Of a stretch of DNA of 64,000 nt, positions 36,321 to 49,184 are shown piece after piece (the stretch's first letter is position 1; each line of letters begins with the position of its first letter). Both the position numbers and the translations under genes were made by a program. A model generated the notes under the pieces. That model saw only the letters and a program-made list of their open reading frames with translations, searched no databases and had not been told where the DNA came from. The stretch lies in assembly GCA_030035585.1 (NCBI GenBank), contig CM057471.1, positions 67,046,319 through 67,110,318 on the forward strand. Reading direction: 5' to 3'. The stretch is from Dugong dugon (taxonomy: Eukaryota; Chordata; Mammalia; Sirenia; Dugongidae).

Positions 36321-38229
36321 ATAATAAAAGGTAGTAGTGCAAGTAGGATACAATTAATGCTGCATGGATATCAGTAAAAGCTTTACAGGTGAGGTGATTA
36401 TTTAGCTGTGTATAGGAGAATGCTCAGGATTATGATACATAATGGAAGAGATGGCACTCTAAGCAGAATGAAGCAGAGCACTGAAACAGTATGGTCAATT
36501 CAAGGAAATGTAAAAACTTTGGTATTGCTAAATCATAGGTCAGGGCAGCACCAGGAAATGAGTCCGGACAAGCAGACAAGAACTATATTGTGAAGGGGCT
36601 AGGATGCCCTGCTAAGGAGGTTAGAAGTTGCCTTGCAAATTATGGGGTGCCATTGCTTGAGGGTTTGGTGGGGTAGGGCTTAAACCTAAGAAAGTTACGC
36701 TTGTGTTTTAGAAAGATTACTCAGATCACCGATATGCTAGATGGGCTGGAAAGGGAGTGAGAGCCTGGAGACAAGCAGCTCAATTAGAAAAGGTCATTTC
36801 AATATCCAGGTGACTGATGATTTGTGCCTGAAAGAAGACTATGACACTGGGGATGGAGAAGAGAAAACTTCTGAAGACAGAAAAGAAAGATCTTGGTAAC
36901 TGATGGGAAGTTGGTGGTATGAGCTGATATTTAAGAACAGAATGGAATGCTAGGCTCCTTGAACAATTTTGATTAGTTTTAACAATCTTAAGAAAGGGAA
37001 CAAGTTGCTGACTGCCTGTTTTTTGAAGTGAGTGCCAAGCAAAAGGAATATGAATAACCTAAAGAGGCAAGAGCCACCAGGAAACTCTCCTTTACCCCAC
37101 CTCTAATCGAAATGAAAAGCACCTCTCGCTCACATTACATCACTTAAGTGCAAAGATTTGTAAATGTTTATGTTTCAGTGTGAATTATTTTAATGCCATC
37201 ATTACATTAACCCTACTTGAAATGGATGACCTTAAGGGAATGGAAGTTTGAGCTTAGGGACTGGGGATGGGTGGAATAGGATGTATCAAGAGAGGAATCA
37301 GTTTGGAATTACGAGCATGATGGTAACTTTTTGGCTGAGTGGGATTTTAGAATGTTAGAGGATTGGGCAATTATAGGCAACACTGCCCCTTGATGGACTT
37401 TTCTTTGTATGCTCTCCAGTGACCTAACTTCTAACTGCCACAGAATAATATTGGGGGAATCAAAATCGACACCCAGCCATATCTCCTTATTTGCTTGAGG
37501 CCTGTGGAAAAGAACGTAAATACACCCCCAAATAGTTCATACACACACTGACTGTTAATGAATTTAGATTTCCTGAAGTTCAGAATTGAAAGAAACCAGA
37601 GGACGATCATGAGAAAGCGCCTGGTGTAAGGAAGGTGGCACTGATTAGGCCAGTCAGAACAGCAAGTTTAGGGTATCAGAGAGGACATGGACTGCAGAAA
37701 TAGTGTGAGGCTGTATCTGGAAATCTCACATCTCAGCCTCTTTCATGTCCACAAACTGTGTCATTAGAGGCCCTAGAACTCTGCAGGGCTCTCTCCTGTA
37801 AAAGCTCATCATGAAAAGTGGAGGGTATGTTCTTGCCAGTTCAAAGGCAGAAGAAAGCTAGAGGTCAGTGGTTCAGAGGAGACTGTCAATGGCTCATAGC
37901 CAGTAGAGCAAGAGACATCAATAGAATGGAAGAAGAGTTAGATGGAGGTGACCAGAGCAGAAGGACCCCAGGATTGCAAGCTGCAGCTCTGGTTATATGA
38001 CAATGACTTCCTTACCCCATTCAGGGACTGCTAGAGGGACTATTTAGAAAGGATTTATGGGGAGAATAAGAAACATTACCTTCCAGGTCACCAAACAAAT
38101 GGAATACTCAGTCACTAAGATGGGGCATTTTGCTCTAAATAATTCATATTTGCACTCACCAACTGCGGAAGCCTGGGTAGTTTGATTTTGTGAAAGATGC
38201 TCATGATGGATGACTTACCTAAATATAAT
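36321..38229. other. Unassigned intergenic DNA
   Basis: 36600-36810 shares a faint common pattern with 25600-25800 and 31720-31880. The remainder holds no supported feature. Confidence 0.35.
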
Positions 38230-38930
38230 GTTCCTCTTTTAACTACACATTTCAAAGAGTTTTAAGAAATGAATACACCCATATAAACACCACCACAGTT
38301 AAGATATAGAAAAATTTCCATCATCCCAAAAAGTTCTCTTCTGTCTCTTCCTAGTCAATTCCCCCAGTACCAGCCCTAGAAAGTCAGAAATCTGCATTCT
38401 GTTACTATTGATTAGATTTACCTTTTCCAGAGTATCAATTAAACGAAATCATTTAGTATGTTCTCTTGTGTCTGGCTTCTTTTGCTCAGCATAAAATTTT
38501 TGCAGTTCTTCCATGTTGTGGTATGCGTCCATAATTTATGCTTTTATTATTGAATAGTATTCTACTGTATATCATACCACAATTTCTGTATTCTTTATAT
38601 AGTTGATGAAATTTTTTATTGTAATGGGTTTGGGTCATTATGCATAAAGCAACTATTAACATCCAATGCAAATCTTTGTGTGGACATATGTTTAATACGT
38701 TAAGTGTTTGTTTAACTTTATGAGAAACTTCCAGTTTTCCAAGTGGTTGTACCATTTTACATTCCCACCAACACTGTATGAGAGTTCCATTTGCTCATAT
38801 TCTCACCAACACTTGACATCACCATTCTTTAATTGCAGTCGTTCGAGAAGATATATAACAGTATTATGTTGCAGTTTTAATTTTCATTTTCCTGGTGACT
38901 AATGATGCTGAACACCTGAAAACTTTCCCT
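38230..38930 (-). mobile_element. Old L1 3' end
   Basis: Minus-strand L1: 3' UTR at the left ('cccatataaacaccaccaca', 'gtctggcttcttttgctcag') running into the ORF2 end ('cattcccaccaacactgtat'). No open frame of note. Confidence 0.75.
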
Positions 38931-39239
38931 TAGAATCCAGTGATTAGGCTGTGAGAAAGCCTAGACCTCATGGAGAGGACATGAGTACATATTCCAGATA
39001 AGAGTCCCAGCTAAGGTCCAGGCTAACACTCAGCATTAACCACCAAACATGTGAATGAAGAAACCTAAAGATGGTCCAGGCCCCAGCAACCCAGCCACCA
39101 AGCTGACATCATGTTAAGTAGAGACGAGTTAGTCTAACTGAGCCCTACCAAAACAGAAGGTGCATAAAAAAATGTTGTTGATGCTTGAAGCCACTAAGTT
39201 TTGTGGTAGTTTGCTACACAGAGATAGATAACTTTAACA

Positions 39240-39765
39240 GATTTTGGCTACTATAATTGTAATTTTCTTTTTGTCAAGTTTTGCTAGCCTCGTAAAATGA
39301 GTGGGAAACTATTCCGTTTTCTTCTATCTTTGAAAGAATTTGTCTAAAATTAATTTTAATTTTTCTTTAAATGATGAGAGAATTCAACAGGGAAACCATC
39401 TAAGCCTGGATTTTCTGCCATGGATCCAAACACCAAAAACCCACTGCCATCGAGTTGATTCCGACTCACAGACACCCCATAGGATTTCCGAGGCTGCGAA
39501 TCTCTACAGAAGCAGACTGCCACATCTTTCTTCTGCAGAGCCGCTAAAAGTTTTGAACCACCGACCTTTCAGTTAGTAGTCAATTGCTTTAACCTCTGTG
39601 CCATCAGGGCTCCTTTCCTCCTTGGATAGATGTTGATAATTAATTTAATTTCATTAACAAATATAAAAATATTCAGATTTTATGTTCCGTATTTTACCAG
39701 TTTTGATAAGTTGTATTTTTTTAATAAATCTGTTATCCAATTTGTTAGCATACTTTTTTTCAAAA
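39240..39765 (-). mobile_element. L1 ORF2 central fragment, interrupted by an AfroSINE
   Basis: 39240-39429 reads on the minus strand as the start of the L1 reverse transcriptase region (around the PDGFxGEF block, decayed), and 39615-39765 continues toward the endonuclease/linker part. The AfroSINE lies between them and an RTE element follows directly. Confidence 0.6.
39430..39614 (-). mobile_element. AfroSINE, long subtype
   Basis: Minus-strand copy with 'cactgccatcgagttgattc' and 'gtgccatcagggctcc'. The central block ('gaagcagactgccacatctt') marks the long class. A convincing target duplication could not be set. Confidence 0.9.
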
Positions 39766-42700
39766 TGTTGTTGTCGTTGTTAGGTTCCAACTCATAGTGG
39801 ACAACAGAACCAAACACTGTCTGGTCATGTGCCATCCTCACAATCCTTGTTATTCTTGAACCTATTGTTGAAGCCACTGTGTCAATCCATCTCGTTGAGG
39901 GTCTTCCTCTTTTTTGCTGACCCTCTACTTTATCAAGCATGATGTCCTTCTCCAGGGACTGATCCCACCTGATAACACGTCCAAAGTATGTGAGACATAG
40001 TCTCACTATCCTTGCTTCTAAGGAGGATTCTGGTTGTACTTCTTCCAAGAAAAATTTGTTTGTTCTTTTGGCAGTCCATGGTATATTCAATATTCTTCGC
40101 CAACACCGCAATTCAAAGGTGTCAATTCTTGTTCAGTCTTCCTTATTCATTGTCCAGCTTTCACATGCATATAAGGTGATTGAAAACACCATGGCTTGGG
40201 TCAGGCACACCTTAGTCCTCAAGGTGACATCTTTGCTTTTTAACCCTTTAAAGGGGTCTTTTGCAGCAGATTTGCCCAATGCAATGGTTCTTCTGATTTC
40301 TTGACTGCTGCTTCCATGGGTGTTGATTGTGGATCCAAGTAAAATGAAATCCCTGACAACTTCATTCTTTTCACTGTTTATCATGATGTTGCTTATTGGT
40401 CCGATTGTGAGGATTCTTATTTTCTTTATGTTGAGCTGTAATCCATACTGAAGGCTGTGGTCTTTGATCTTCATCAGTAAGTGCATCAAGTCCTCTTCAC
40501 TTTCAGCAAGCAAGGCTGTGTCATCTGCATAACATGGGTTGTTAATGATGCCCCATTCTTCTTCATACAGTCCAGCTTCTCGGATTATTTGCTCAGCGTA
40601 CAGACTGAATGGGTATGATGAAAGATACAACACTGACGCACACCTTTCCTGACCTTAAACCATGCAGTATCCCCTTGTTCTGTTCAAACAACTGTCTCTT
40701 GATCTGTGTACAGGTTCCTCATGAGCACAATTAAGTGTTCTGGAATTCCCATTCTTCACAATGTTACCCATAATTTGCTATGAGCCACACAGTCAAATGC
40801 CTTTGCATAGTCAATAAGACACAAATAAACATCTTTCTGGTATTCTCTGCTTTCTGCCCAGATCCATCTGACATCAGTTATGATATTCCTGATTCCACGT
40901 CCTCTTCTGAATCCGGCTTGAATTTCTGGAAGTTCCCTGTTAATATACTGCTACAGCTGCTTTTGAATGATCTTCAGCAAAATTTCACTTGTGTGTGATA
41001 TTAATTACATTGTTTGATAATTTCTGCATTGGGTTGGATCACCTTTCTTGGGAATAGGCATAAATATGGATCTTTTACAGTCTGTTAGCCAGGTAGCTGT
41101 CTTCCAAATTTCTTGGCAAGATGAGTGAGCACTTTCAGTGCAGCATCTGTTTGTTGAAACATCTCAGTTGGTATTCCATCCATTCCTGGAGTGTTGTTTT
41201 TTGCCAATGCCTTCAGTGCAGCTTGGACTTCATCCTTCAGTACCATTGATTCCTGATCATATGGTACCTCCTGAAATGGCTGAATGTTGACTAATTGTTT
41301 TTAGTATAGTGACTCTGTGTATTTCTTTCATCTTCTTTTGATGTTTCCTGCTTCATTTGATATTTTCCCCATAGAATCCTTCAGTATTATAACTCGGGTT
41401 TGGATATTCAGTTCTTTCACCTTGAGAAATGCTGAGTGTGTTTTTCTCTTTTGGTTTTCTGTCTCCAGGTCTTTGCACATGTCATTAAAAATCTTTACTT
41501 TGTCTTCTTGAGCCACCCTTTGAAATCCTCTGTTCAGCTCTTTCACTTCATTGTTTCTTCCTTTTGCTTTAGCTACTCGACACTCAAGAGCAAGTTTCAG
41601 AATCTCTTCTGAGATCATTTTTGGTCTTTTCTTTCTTTCCTGTCTTTTTAAAGACATCTTGCTCTCTTCATGTTTGATGTCCTTGTTGTCATTCCACAAC
41701 TTGTCTGGTCTTTGATCATTAGTGTTCAACACATCAGATCTATTCTTGAGATGGTCTCTGTACTTAGATGGGGTATACTCAAGGTCATACTTTGGCTCTC
41801 GTGGACTTGTTCTTATTTTCCTCAGCTTCAGCTTGAACTTGCAGAGGAGCAATTGATGGATGGTCTGTACCACAGTCAGCCCCTGACCATGTTCTGACTG
41901 ATGATATTGAGCTTCTCCACCATCTCTTTCCACAGATGTAGTTGATTTGATCCCTGTTTATTTCATCTGGAGAGGGCCACGTGTATAGTTATTGTTTATG
42001 TTGTTGAAAAAAAAGATATTTGCAATGAATAAGTCATAGTTCTTGCAAAATTCTATCAGGACATCTCTGGCATCATTTCTACCACCAAGGCCATATTTTC
42101 CAACTACCAATACGTCTTCTTTGTTTCCAACTTTTGCATTCCAATCGCCAGTAATTATCAATGCATCTTAGTTGCATGTTCGATCAATTTCAGACTGCAG
42201 ATGTTGGTAAAAATCTTCAATTTCTTCATCTTTGGCCTTAGTGGTTGGTGCATAAATTTGAATAATATATTAACTGGTCTTCTTTGTAGGCATATGGATA
42301 TTATTCTATCACTGACAGCATTGTACTTCAGGATAGATCTTGAAATGTTTTTTAACAATGAATGCAAAGCCATTTCTCTTCAAGTTGTCATTCTCGGCAT
42401 AGTAGACCATATGATTGTCTGATTCAAAATGGCCAATACCAGTCCTTTTCAGCTCACTAATGCCTAGGATATTGATCTTTATGCGTTCCATTTCATTTTT
42501 GATGTTTCCAATTTTCCTAGATTCATACTTCGTACATTCCTTGTTCTGATTATTAATGGATGTTTGCAGCTGTTTCTTCTCATTTTGAGTCATGTCACAT
42601 GAATAAATGAAGATCCCAAAAGCTCGACTCTATCCACTTCATTAAGGTCTACTTTGTGGAGGCAGCTCTTGCCCAGTAGTATTCTGAGTGCCTTCCAACC

Positions 42701-42950
42701 TGAGGGGCTCATCTTCCAGCACTATATTAGACAATGTTCCCCTGCTATTCATAAGGTTTTCACAGGCTAATTCTTCTCAGAAGTAGACCGCCAGGTCCTT
42801 CTCCCTTGTCTGTCTTAGTCTGGAAGCTCAGCTGAAACCTGTCTGCCATGGGTGATCCTGCTGGTATTTGAATACCGATGGCATAGCTTCCAGCATCACA
42901 GTAACACGCAAGCCCCCACTGTACAACAGACTGACAGATGTGTTGGATTT
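39766..42950 (-). mobile_element. Near full-length RTE/BovB-type LINE
   Basis: About 3.2 kb on the minus strand. The 5' leader is at 42600-42950, followed by an apurinic endonuclease-like part with GDWNAKVG (42109-42153), a long linker (an open piece of 201 codons at 41328-41933), reverse transcriptase with YADDTALLAES (about 40495-40535) and a C-terminal part with RRILNIPW and RVIRWDQSLEKDIML. The 3' end is an (AAC)n-like tail at 39766-39790. One ORF is expected in this family; here it is cut into pieces by frameshifts and stops, so it is inactive. RTE/BovB elements are known for patchy distribution attributed to horizontal transfer, including in Afrotheria. Confidence 0.88.
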
Positions 42951-42956
42951 TTCCAA

Positions 42957-45735
42957 ATATACCATCATTATCTTTCTAAAAAATTTCTTGCAATAAAATA
43001 TATATATAACAAAACATTTTCCATTATAACAATTTTAAGTGTACAATTCAGTAACATTATTTGTAGTCACCATGTTGTGCAATCATCACCACTATGCATT
43101 TCCAGATTTTTTCATGGTCCTAAATGGAATCTCTGTACCCCTTAAGAAAAATTCCCCATTTCTCCCTCCCCTCAATTTCCGGAGGCCATTAATAAACCTT
43201 TGTCTCTATGCATTTGCTTATTCTGGATATTTCATATAAATAGGATCAAACAATATTTGTCCTTTTATGTCTGACTTACTTCATTCAGTATAATGTTTTC
43301 AAGGTTCATCCATGTTGTAACATGTATCAGAACTTCATTTCTCTTTATGGATAAATGACATTCCACTGCATGTATATACCACAGTTTGTCCTTCATCTAC
43401 TGATAGACAGTTGGATTGTTTCCACCATTTGACTATTGTAAATAATGTTGCATTGAACATTGGTGTACAAGCATCTATTTGAGTCCTGTTATGGATTGAA
43501 CTGTGTCCCCCAAAAATGTGTGTCAACCCGGCCAAGCAATGATTCCCAGTATTGTGTGGTTGTCCTCCATTTTGTGATCTGATGTAATTTTCCTATGTGT
43601 TGTGAATCCTAACCTCTATGATGTTAATGAGGCAGGATTAGAGACAGTTATGTTAATGAGGCAGGGCACAATCTACAGGATTAGGTTTCATTTTGAGTCA
43701 ATGTCTTTTGAGATATCAAAGAGAGAAGTGAGCAGAGAGGAGAGGGACCTCATTACCACCAACCAAGAAGAGCCAGGAGTGGAGCTTGTTCCTTTGAACC
43801 TGGGGTCCCTGCACTGAGAAGCTCCTAGACCAGGGGAAGATTGATGAGAAGGACCTTCCTCCAGAACCAACAGAGAGATAAAGCCTTCCCCTAGAGCTGG
43901 CACCCTGAATTTTGACTTCTAGCCTCCTAAACTGTGAGAGAATAAATTTCTGTTTGTTACAGCCATCCACTTCTGGTATTTCTGTTATAGCAGCACTAGA
44001 TAACTAAGACAAGTCCCGCTCAAATTATTTGAGTATTTACCTAGGAGTGAAAATGCTAGGTTGTATGGTAATTCTATAATTAACTATTTGATGAATCACC
44101 AAAATGTTTTCATAGAGGCTGTGCCATTTTATATCTCCACCAGCAAAACATGAGGATTCCCATTTCTCACGTTCTCATCAACATTTGTTATTTTTTGTTT
44201 TTCTGACCGTAGGCATCCTAGTGGGTGTGAGGTGGTATCTCATTGTGGTTTTGATTTACACTTCCCTAATGACTAACAACATTCAGCATCTTTTCATGTG
44301 CTTATTGGACATTTGAATATTTTCTTTGGAGAAATGTATATTCAAGTCTTGTGTCCATTTTTAAATTGGGTTGCTTGTCTTTTTGTTTTTGAGTTTTAGG
44401 AGTTCTTTATATATTCTGGATATTAAACCATATCAGATATATAACTATCAAATGTTTTTACCCATTCTGCAGTTTGTCTCTTCACGTTCTTGATAGTCTT
44501 TTAATGCACAAAAGTTTTTTAATTTTGATGAAGTCCAAAGTACCTATTTTGTCTTTTGTTGCTTGTACAACATAAATTTATTACAAAACATATCATTACA
44601 AAGCATGAAGGACATAACATTCAAACTAGCAAGCCAAAATTCCTTAAAACTTGCTTATGCAATTACCTTTAGTGAAGATATGCATGGCTATGTAGAGCCA
44701 TATGGCTATCTATGTATGGCTTTAAGTTGCTTTCTAGTGTCTTTTCTTTTCCATCTGAAAAATTCCCTTTAGCATTTCTTGTAGGGCCAGTATAGTGGAT
44801 ATTGACTCTCTCAGCTATTGTTTATCTCGGAATGTCAGAATTTCACCCTCAATCTTAAAGAACAGTTTCACCCGATACAGTATTCTTGATTGACAGTTTT
44901 TTTTTTCTTTCAGCACTTTAAATATGTCATTCTATTGTCTTCTGGTCTCCAAAGTTTCGGCACTTGATACTAAGAAAAATTGCTTGTATGGAATGAGTTG
45001 CATCTCTCTTGCTGCTTTCAGGATTTTCTCCTTATCTTTGATTTTTGAGAGTTTGATTATAATTTATCTAAGTATGGATATTTTAGGGTTTATCTTACTT
45101 GGAGTTCATTGAACTTATTGGATTTGTAAATATATGTCCATCATCAAATGTGGAAATTTTTCTGCCATTTTTTTTTTCAAATATTCTTTCTGTCCCTTTC
45201 TCTTCTTCTCAAGGGACTTCTATAGTGTGAATGTTAGTTCGTTTGATGGTATCCCAAAAATTCTTTACTCTCTGTTCACTTTTCTTCATTCTTTTTTCAA
45301 GTTGCTTCTCAGACTTGATAATTCCAATAGTCTTATCTTCTAGTTTGCTGATTCTTTCTTCTGCCAGCTCAAATTTGCTATTGTGCCCCTCTAATGAATT
45401 TTCCTTTGTTATTGTATTTTTCAGCACTTATAATTCTGTTTGGTTCCTTTTTATAGTGTCTCTTTATTAATATTGTTGTTTTGTTCATGTACCATTTTAT
45501 AATTTCCTTTAGTTTTTTTCCCATGTTTTCCTTTAGTTTTATGAGCGTATTTCACACAGTTGTTTTAATGTTCTCTAGTCTGTCCATTATCTGAGCTTCC
45601 ATAGGGATGATGTATGGCGCTTCATTTGTTCTTTTGAATGGGCCTTCTTTTCCTGTTTCCTTGTATGCCTTGTGATTTTTTTTCTTTCCTTCTTTTTTTG
45701 AAACCAGGACATATGATTATTATAATGCACTAGCT
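42957..45735 (-). mobile_element. Old L1 with ORF1 and ORF2 end but no reverse transcriptase
   Basis: On the minus strand, from 5' to 3': an ORF1 coiled-coil piece (45209-45427, IKSEKQLEKRMKKSEQRVKN), the ORF1 C-terminal domain (about 44780-44950), then directly the last part of ORF2 (44570-44012), a MaLR LTR insertion, and the 3' UTR (43486-42957). Most of ORF2, including endonuclease and reverse transcriptase, is absent, either through internal deletion or because this is a half-L1 (HAL1-like) type. Confidence 0.65.
43487..44011 (+). mobile_element. Solo MaLR (MLT1-like) LTR
   Basis: Runs from TGTTATGGATTGAACTGTGT to TAACTAAGACA and is flanked by a perfect 5-bp duplication, agtcc (43482-43486 and 44012-44016). 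Contains 'gagagaataaatttctgttt' with a polyadenylation signal near the end. A 26-nt stretch ending 'atgttaatgaggcagg' is duplicated near 43620-43670. Confidence 0.92.
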
Positions 45736-46359
45736 CTGGAACTCAGATTTTCTGTCTGAGAAATTTTTTTTCTTTTAATTGTTGGAAGCTGTGGTAATCC
45801 ACCTTCTCAGCAACCTCCCCTAGCTATTTTTGCAATACCTGCCCTCTGGGTGGACACCAAGGATTCTGTTCCCTAGCCCTTGCCTACCTAGCATTTCAAA
45901 AAGATTTCCTTGTACTCCAGGTGTGGAAAAAAAAAAAAAAGGAAAGGAAAGTAAAAAAAAATACCCTACCTTTCCCTCACTTTTCAACTTGGCTCTGAGC
46001 TGGGGCTTTCCTTCAACACTTAGGATTATTTGTGGTATGCTTAAAGACCAGCCCAAGATGAAAGTGTAAGGGTCTTCTTAGGTATTTCCCACACACGTTT
46101 TCCTATGCGCATGTGTGTAGCTTTCTCTATTCCCCCATATACACAGTGCTTTTGAAAGCAATAATTTCTTCTTTTTTTAAGCATTTCAATAAATGCTCCA
46201 GTCACATTATTTAGTCCCAGGTAGTTACAGGTAGTCACTGTTTCCAGGTATTGCCCACTGGTTTCCTTATCCTACCCTACATGAACTCAGTGGTGGATCA
46301 AACCAAAGAGGATGCCATGCTTCCTTTAGGAAGCATCTAGACAGATAGACAAGGCAACT
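45736..46359. other. Unassigned; possibly L1 5' flank
   Basis: No feature is recognised. An A run at 45927-45941 and a second at 45952-45960 are simple sequence. Confidence 0.3.
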
Positions 46360-47656
46360 TTGAATGGAAAAACAAGTGTTGAAGACTTGTACAGTCAGAT
46401 ATCAAGACTTACTATAACACTATAGTAATTAAAACTGTGTACTGGGACAAGGATAGAGAAACTGACCAATGGAACATTATAGACAGTCTGAAAATCAACT
46501 CACAAATAAATAGTCACCTGAATTATTATAAAGGTGATGCTTCAGCATAGTGGAAAAACAACGATCTTTTTATTAAATCATCTGGATCAATTTGATATCC
46601 AAATGAAAATAATATACAATTTGACTCTGACCTCATGTCGTATGTAAAAATCAATTTGATTAAAATTCAATTAAATTAATTAATATATAAATGTAAAAGA
46701 TAAAATAATAAAGTTTTCAGGTGAAAACATAGGAGAATACCTTCTCTCATGGTTTGAATTATGTCCCCCAAAAAATGTGTGTATCAATTTGGCTGGCCCA
46801 TGATTCCCAGAATTGTGTGGTTGGCCTCCGTTTTGTGATTGCAATTTTATGTTAAAGAGGATTAGGGTGGGATTGTAACACCACCCTTACCCAGGTCACA
46901 TCCCTGATCCAAAGTAAAGGGAGTTTCCCTGGGGTGTGGCCTGCACCACTTTTATCTCTCAAGAGATAAAAGGAAAGGGAAGCAAGCAGAAAGTTGGGGA
47001 CCTCATACCATCAAGAAAGCAGTGCCGGGAGCAGAGTGCATCCTTTGGACCAAGGTCCCTGCACAGAGAAGCTCCTAGTCCAGGGGAACACCAAAGAGAA
47101 GAAGGCCGACAGAGAGAGAAAAAGCCTTCCCCTGGAGCTGACACCCTGAATTTGGACTTTTAGCCTATTTTAAATGTGAGGAAACAAATTTCTCTTTGTT
47201 AAAGCTATCTACTTGTGGTATTTCTGTTATAGCAGCACTGGATGACTAAGACACCTTCATAATGAAGAAGTATGCAAATATCTTCCAACCAGGACACAAT
47301 CAACATAACCAGAAAATATAAATTGTAATGTATTAAAATTAAGAATCTCCATTTATCAAAGGACAACAGTAAGAGAGTGAAACCCTCAGAAAGAAAGAAG
47401 ATATTTGTCAAGCATCCTTCTCACAAAATACTTACATGCAAAATATATAAAGACCTCTTTCAAATCAAGAAAAACACAGGAAATTCAACAGAAGATGTTA
47501 AAAAGACTTGAAAAGATGTGTTACAGAAGGTAATATCATACGTTTCAATAAATGATGAATAGGTTTTCAACTTCATTAGTCATCAGGGAAATTTAGTTTT
47601 AAACTGCATTATGTTAGTACTAAACACCTACCAAAATAGTTAAAATGAAAGGTGAC
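46360..47656 (+). mobile_element. Old L1 ORF2 end, split by a MaLR LTR
   Basis: 46360-46744 ('agatatcaagacttactata', 'actgaccaatggaacattat') and 47254-47656 ('aaattaagaatctccattta', 'gaggaaatttagttttaaac'-like) are consecutive parts of a decayed L1 ORF2 C-terminal region. No frame survives. Confidence 0.65.
46745..47253 (+). mobile_element. Solo MaLR (MLT1-like) LTR
   Basis: Ends TCTCATGGTTTGAATT and GATGACTAAGACA; perfect 5-bp duplication ccttc (46740-46744, 47254-47258). The first base pair pattern is altered (TC instead of TG). Confidence 0.92.
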
Positions 47657-48192
47657 TGTCTTAGTCATCTAGTGTTGCTCTAACAGAAATACCACAAGTG
47701 GATGGTTTTAACAAAGAGAAATGTATTCTTTCACAGTTCAGTAGGCTACAAGTCCAAATTCAAGGCATCAGCTCCACGGGAGGGCTTTGTCTTCTCTGTC
47801 GGCTCTGGAGAAAGGTCCTTGTGATGCATCAGTCTTTCCTTAGTCTGGGAGCATCTCAGTGCAGGAGCCTCAGGTCCAAAGGACGCACTCTGGTCCCAGC
47901 ACCGCTTTCTTGGTGGTATGAGGTTCCCATGTGTCTCTGCTTGCTTCTCTCTTTTATATCTCAAAAGAGATTGGATTAAGACACTATCCAGTCTTGTAAA
48001 CCTCATCAGTATAACCTCATCACAGTGATAGAATTTACAACACATAAGGAGATCACATATAACCTCACCATAGTGATAGAGTTTACAACACATAAGGAAA
48101 TCACATCAGATTACACAATCATACAATACTGGGAATCATGACCCAGCCAAGTTGACAGATACTTTGCGGGGGACACAATTCAACCCATGACA
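47657..48192 (-). mobile_element. Solo MaLR (MLT1-like) LTR
   Basis: Minus-strand copy (plus strand tgtcttagtcatctagtgtt to caacccatgaca); perfect 5-bp duplication gtgac (47652-47656, 48193-48197). It contains an imperfect tandem repeat of about 45 nt around 48005-48095 ('gtgatagaatttacaacaca' and 'gtgatagagtttacaacaca'). Confidence 0.92.
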
Positions 48193-48904
48193 GTGACTAT
48201 ACCATGTGTTTACGGGGTAAGAACAACCAGAATTCTAATATCCCACTCTTGAAATGTTTGCTTTCAAGATGCTCCCTTTCAGAACCGTACTGGCCTTGCT
48301 GTGAGCAACCCAAGCCATACGGAAAGGCCATGTGTAGGTGCTCAGACATAATAAACAAGTGAAAATGCTGGAGTTATTAAAAATGTCACTGATAAAACTA
48401 GCTATTTGTGAAAAATTTAAAGTAAAGATAAATCTGTCTCTCCCACTATACCACACAATAAACTGCAGGTAAATTAAATATTTACATGTAGTGCTTAAAA
48501 TTTAAGGAAATAACTAAGGGGAATATCCCTGGTCTACAGGATAGAAAGAAATTTTGCATATAAACATAATCGATAAAATCACAGAACAAAATGTCCATTT
48601 TGGCTACAAAAAATTTTTTTTTAAATGTCTGTACATAGTATAATCACAAGGGCAAATAAATAAATAAAAAACACACAGAATAAAAAACTATTTTTTTTTT
48701 TTTTTGCCTTTAATATCCATTGGAAAAAGCACAAACACTCCAATAGAAAAAGGACAAATATATCAACAGAACAATTTGAGGAATAATTACCCATGGTGAA
48801 ACAAACATTTAATCTTACTAGTAACCAAAGAAATGCAAGCTAAAATATTGAAATATTATTTTGTATCTCTGAAATTTTTAATGATTAAAATCAACAATGA
48901 TATT
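48193..48904 (+). repeat. Old L1-like remnant
   Basis: 48430-48900 has L1-like phrases ('cccactataccacacaataa', 'gggcaaataaataaataaaa') but is heavily decayed. 48193-48429 is not recognised. Confidence 0.35.
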
Positions 48905-49145
48905 GGGATGAAGTATAGTGGTTCAGAGTCTGGACGCTACAGTCATGCAAAACTAGGTTGGAATTTCATCTCCATTTAGTAGTTGAATGACCTTTGGCAA
49001 GTTACTATCCTCACTAAGCCTTGGTTTTTCCATCTTGAAAATGATGCTAATATTAATTCCTATGTTCTAAGCTTTTTGTGAGGTTACTTGAGATTATTTA
49101 ATGAAACTGTTCAATAAGTACTAGCTAGTATTAATAGAAACACAG
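48905..49145 (+). repeat. MIR SINE
   Basis: 'gtagttgaatgacctttggc', 'aagttactatcctcactaag' and 'ttccatcttgaaaatgatgc' follow MIR order from its 5' part. Confidence 0.75.
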
Positions 49146-49184
49146 GAGCTGTGAGTAATTCTTTGAGCAGCTGCTGTGTATCAG

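Noticed and set aside
41328-41933. A 201-codon minus-strand frame as an independent gene
   Set aside because: It lies between the endonuclease and reverse transcriptase of the RTE element and is in line with them.
46745-48192. The two LTRs as the ends of one provirus
   Set aside because: They are in opposite orientation, each has its own 5-bp duplication, and the spacer is L1 sequence.
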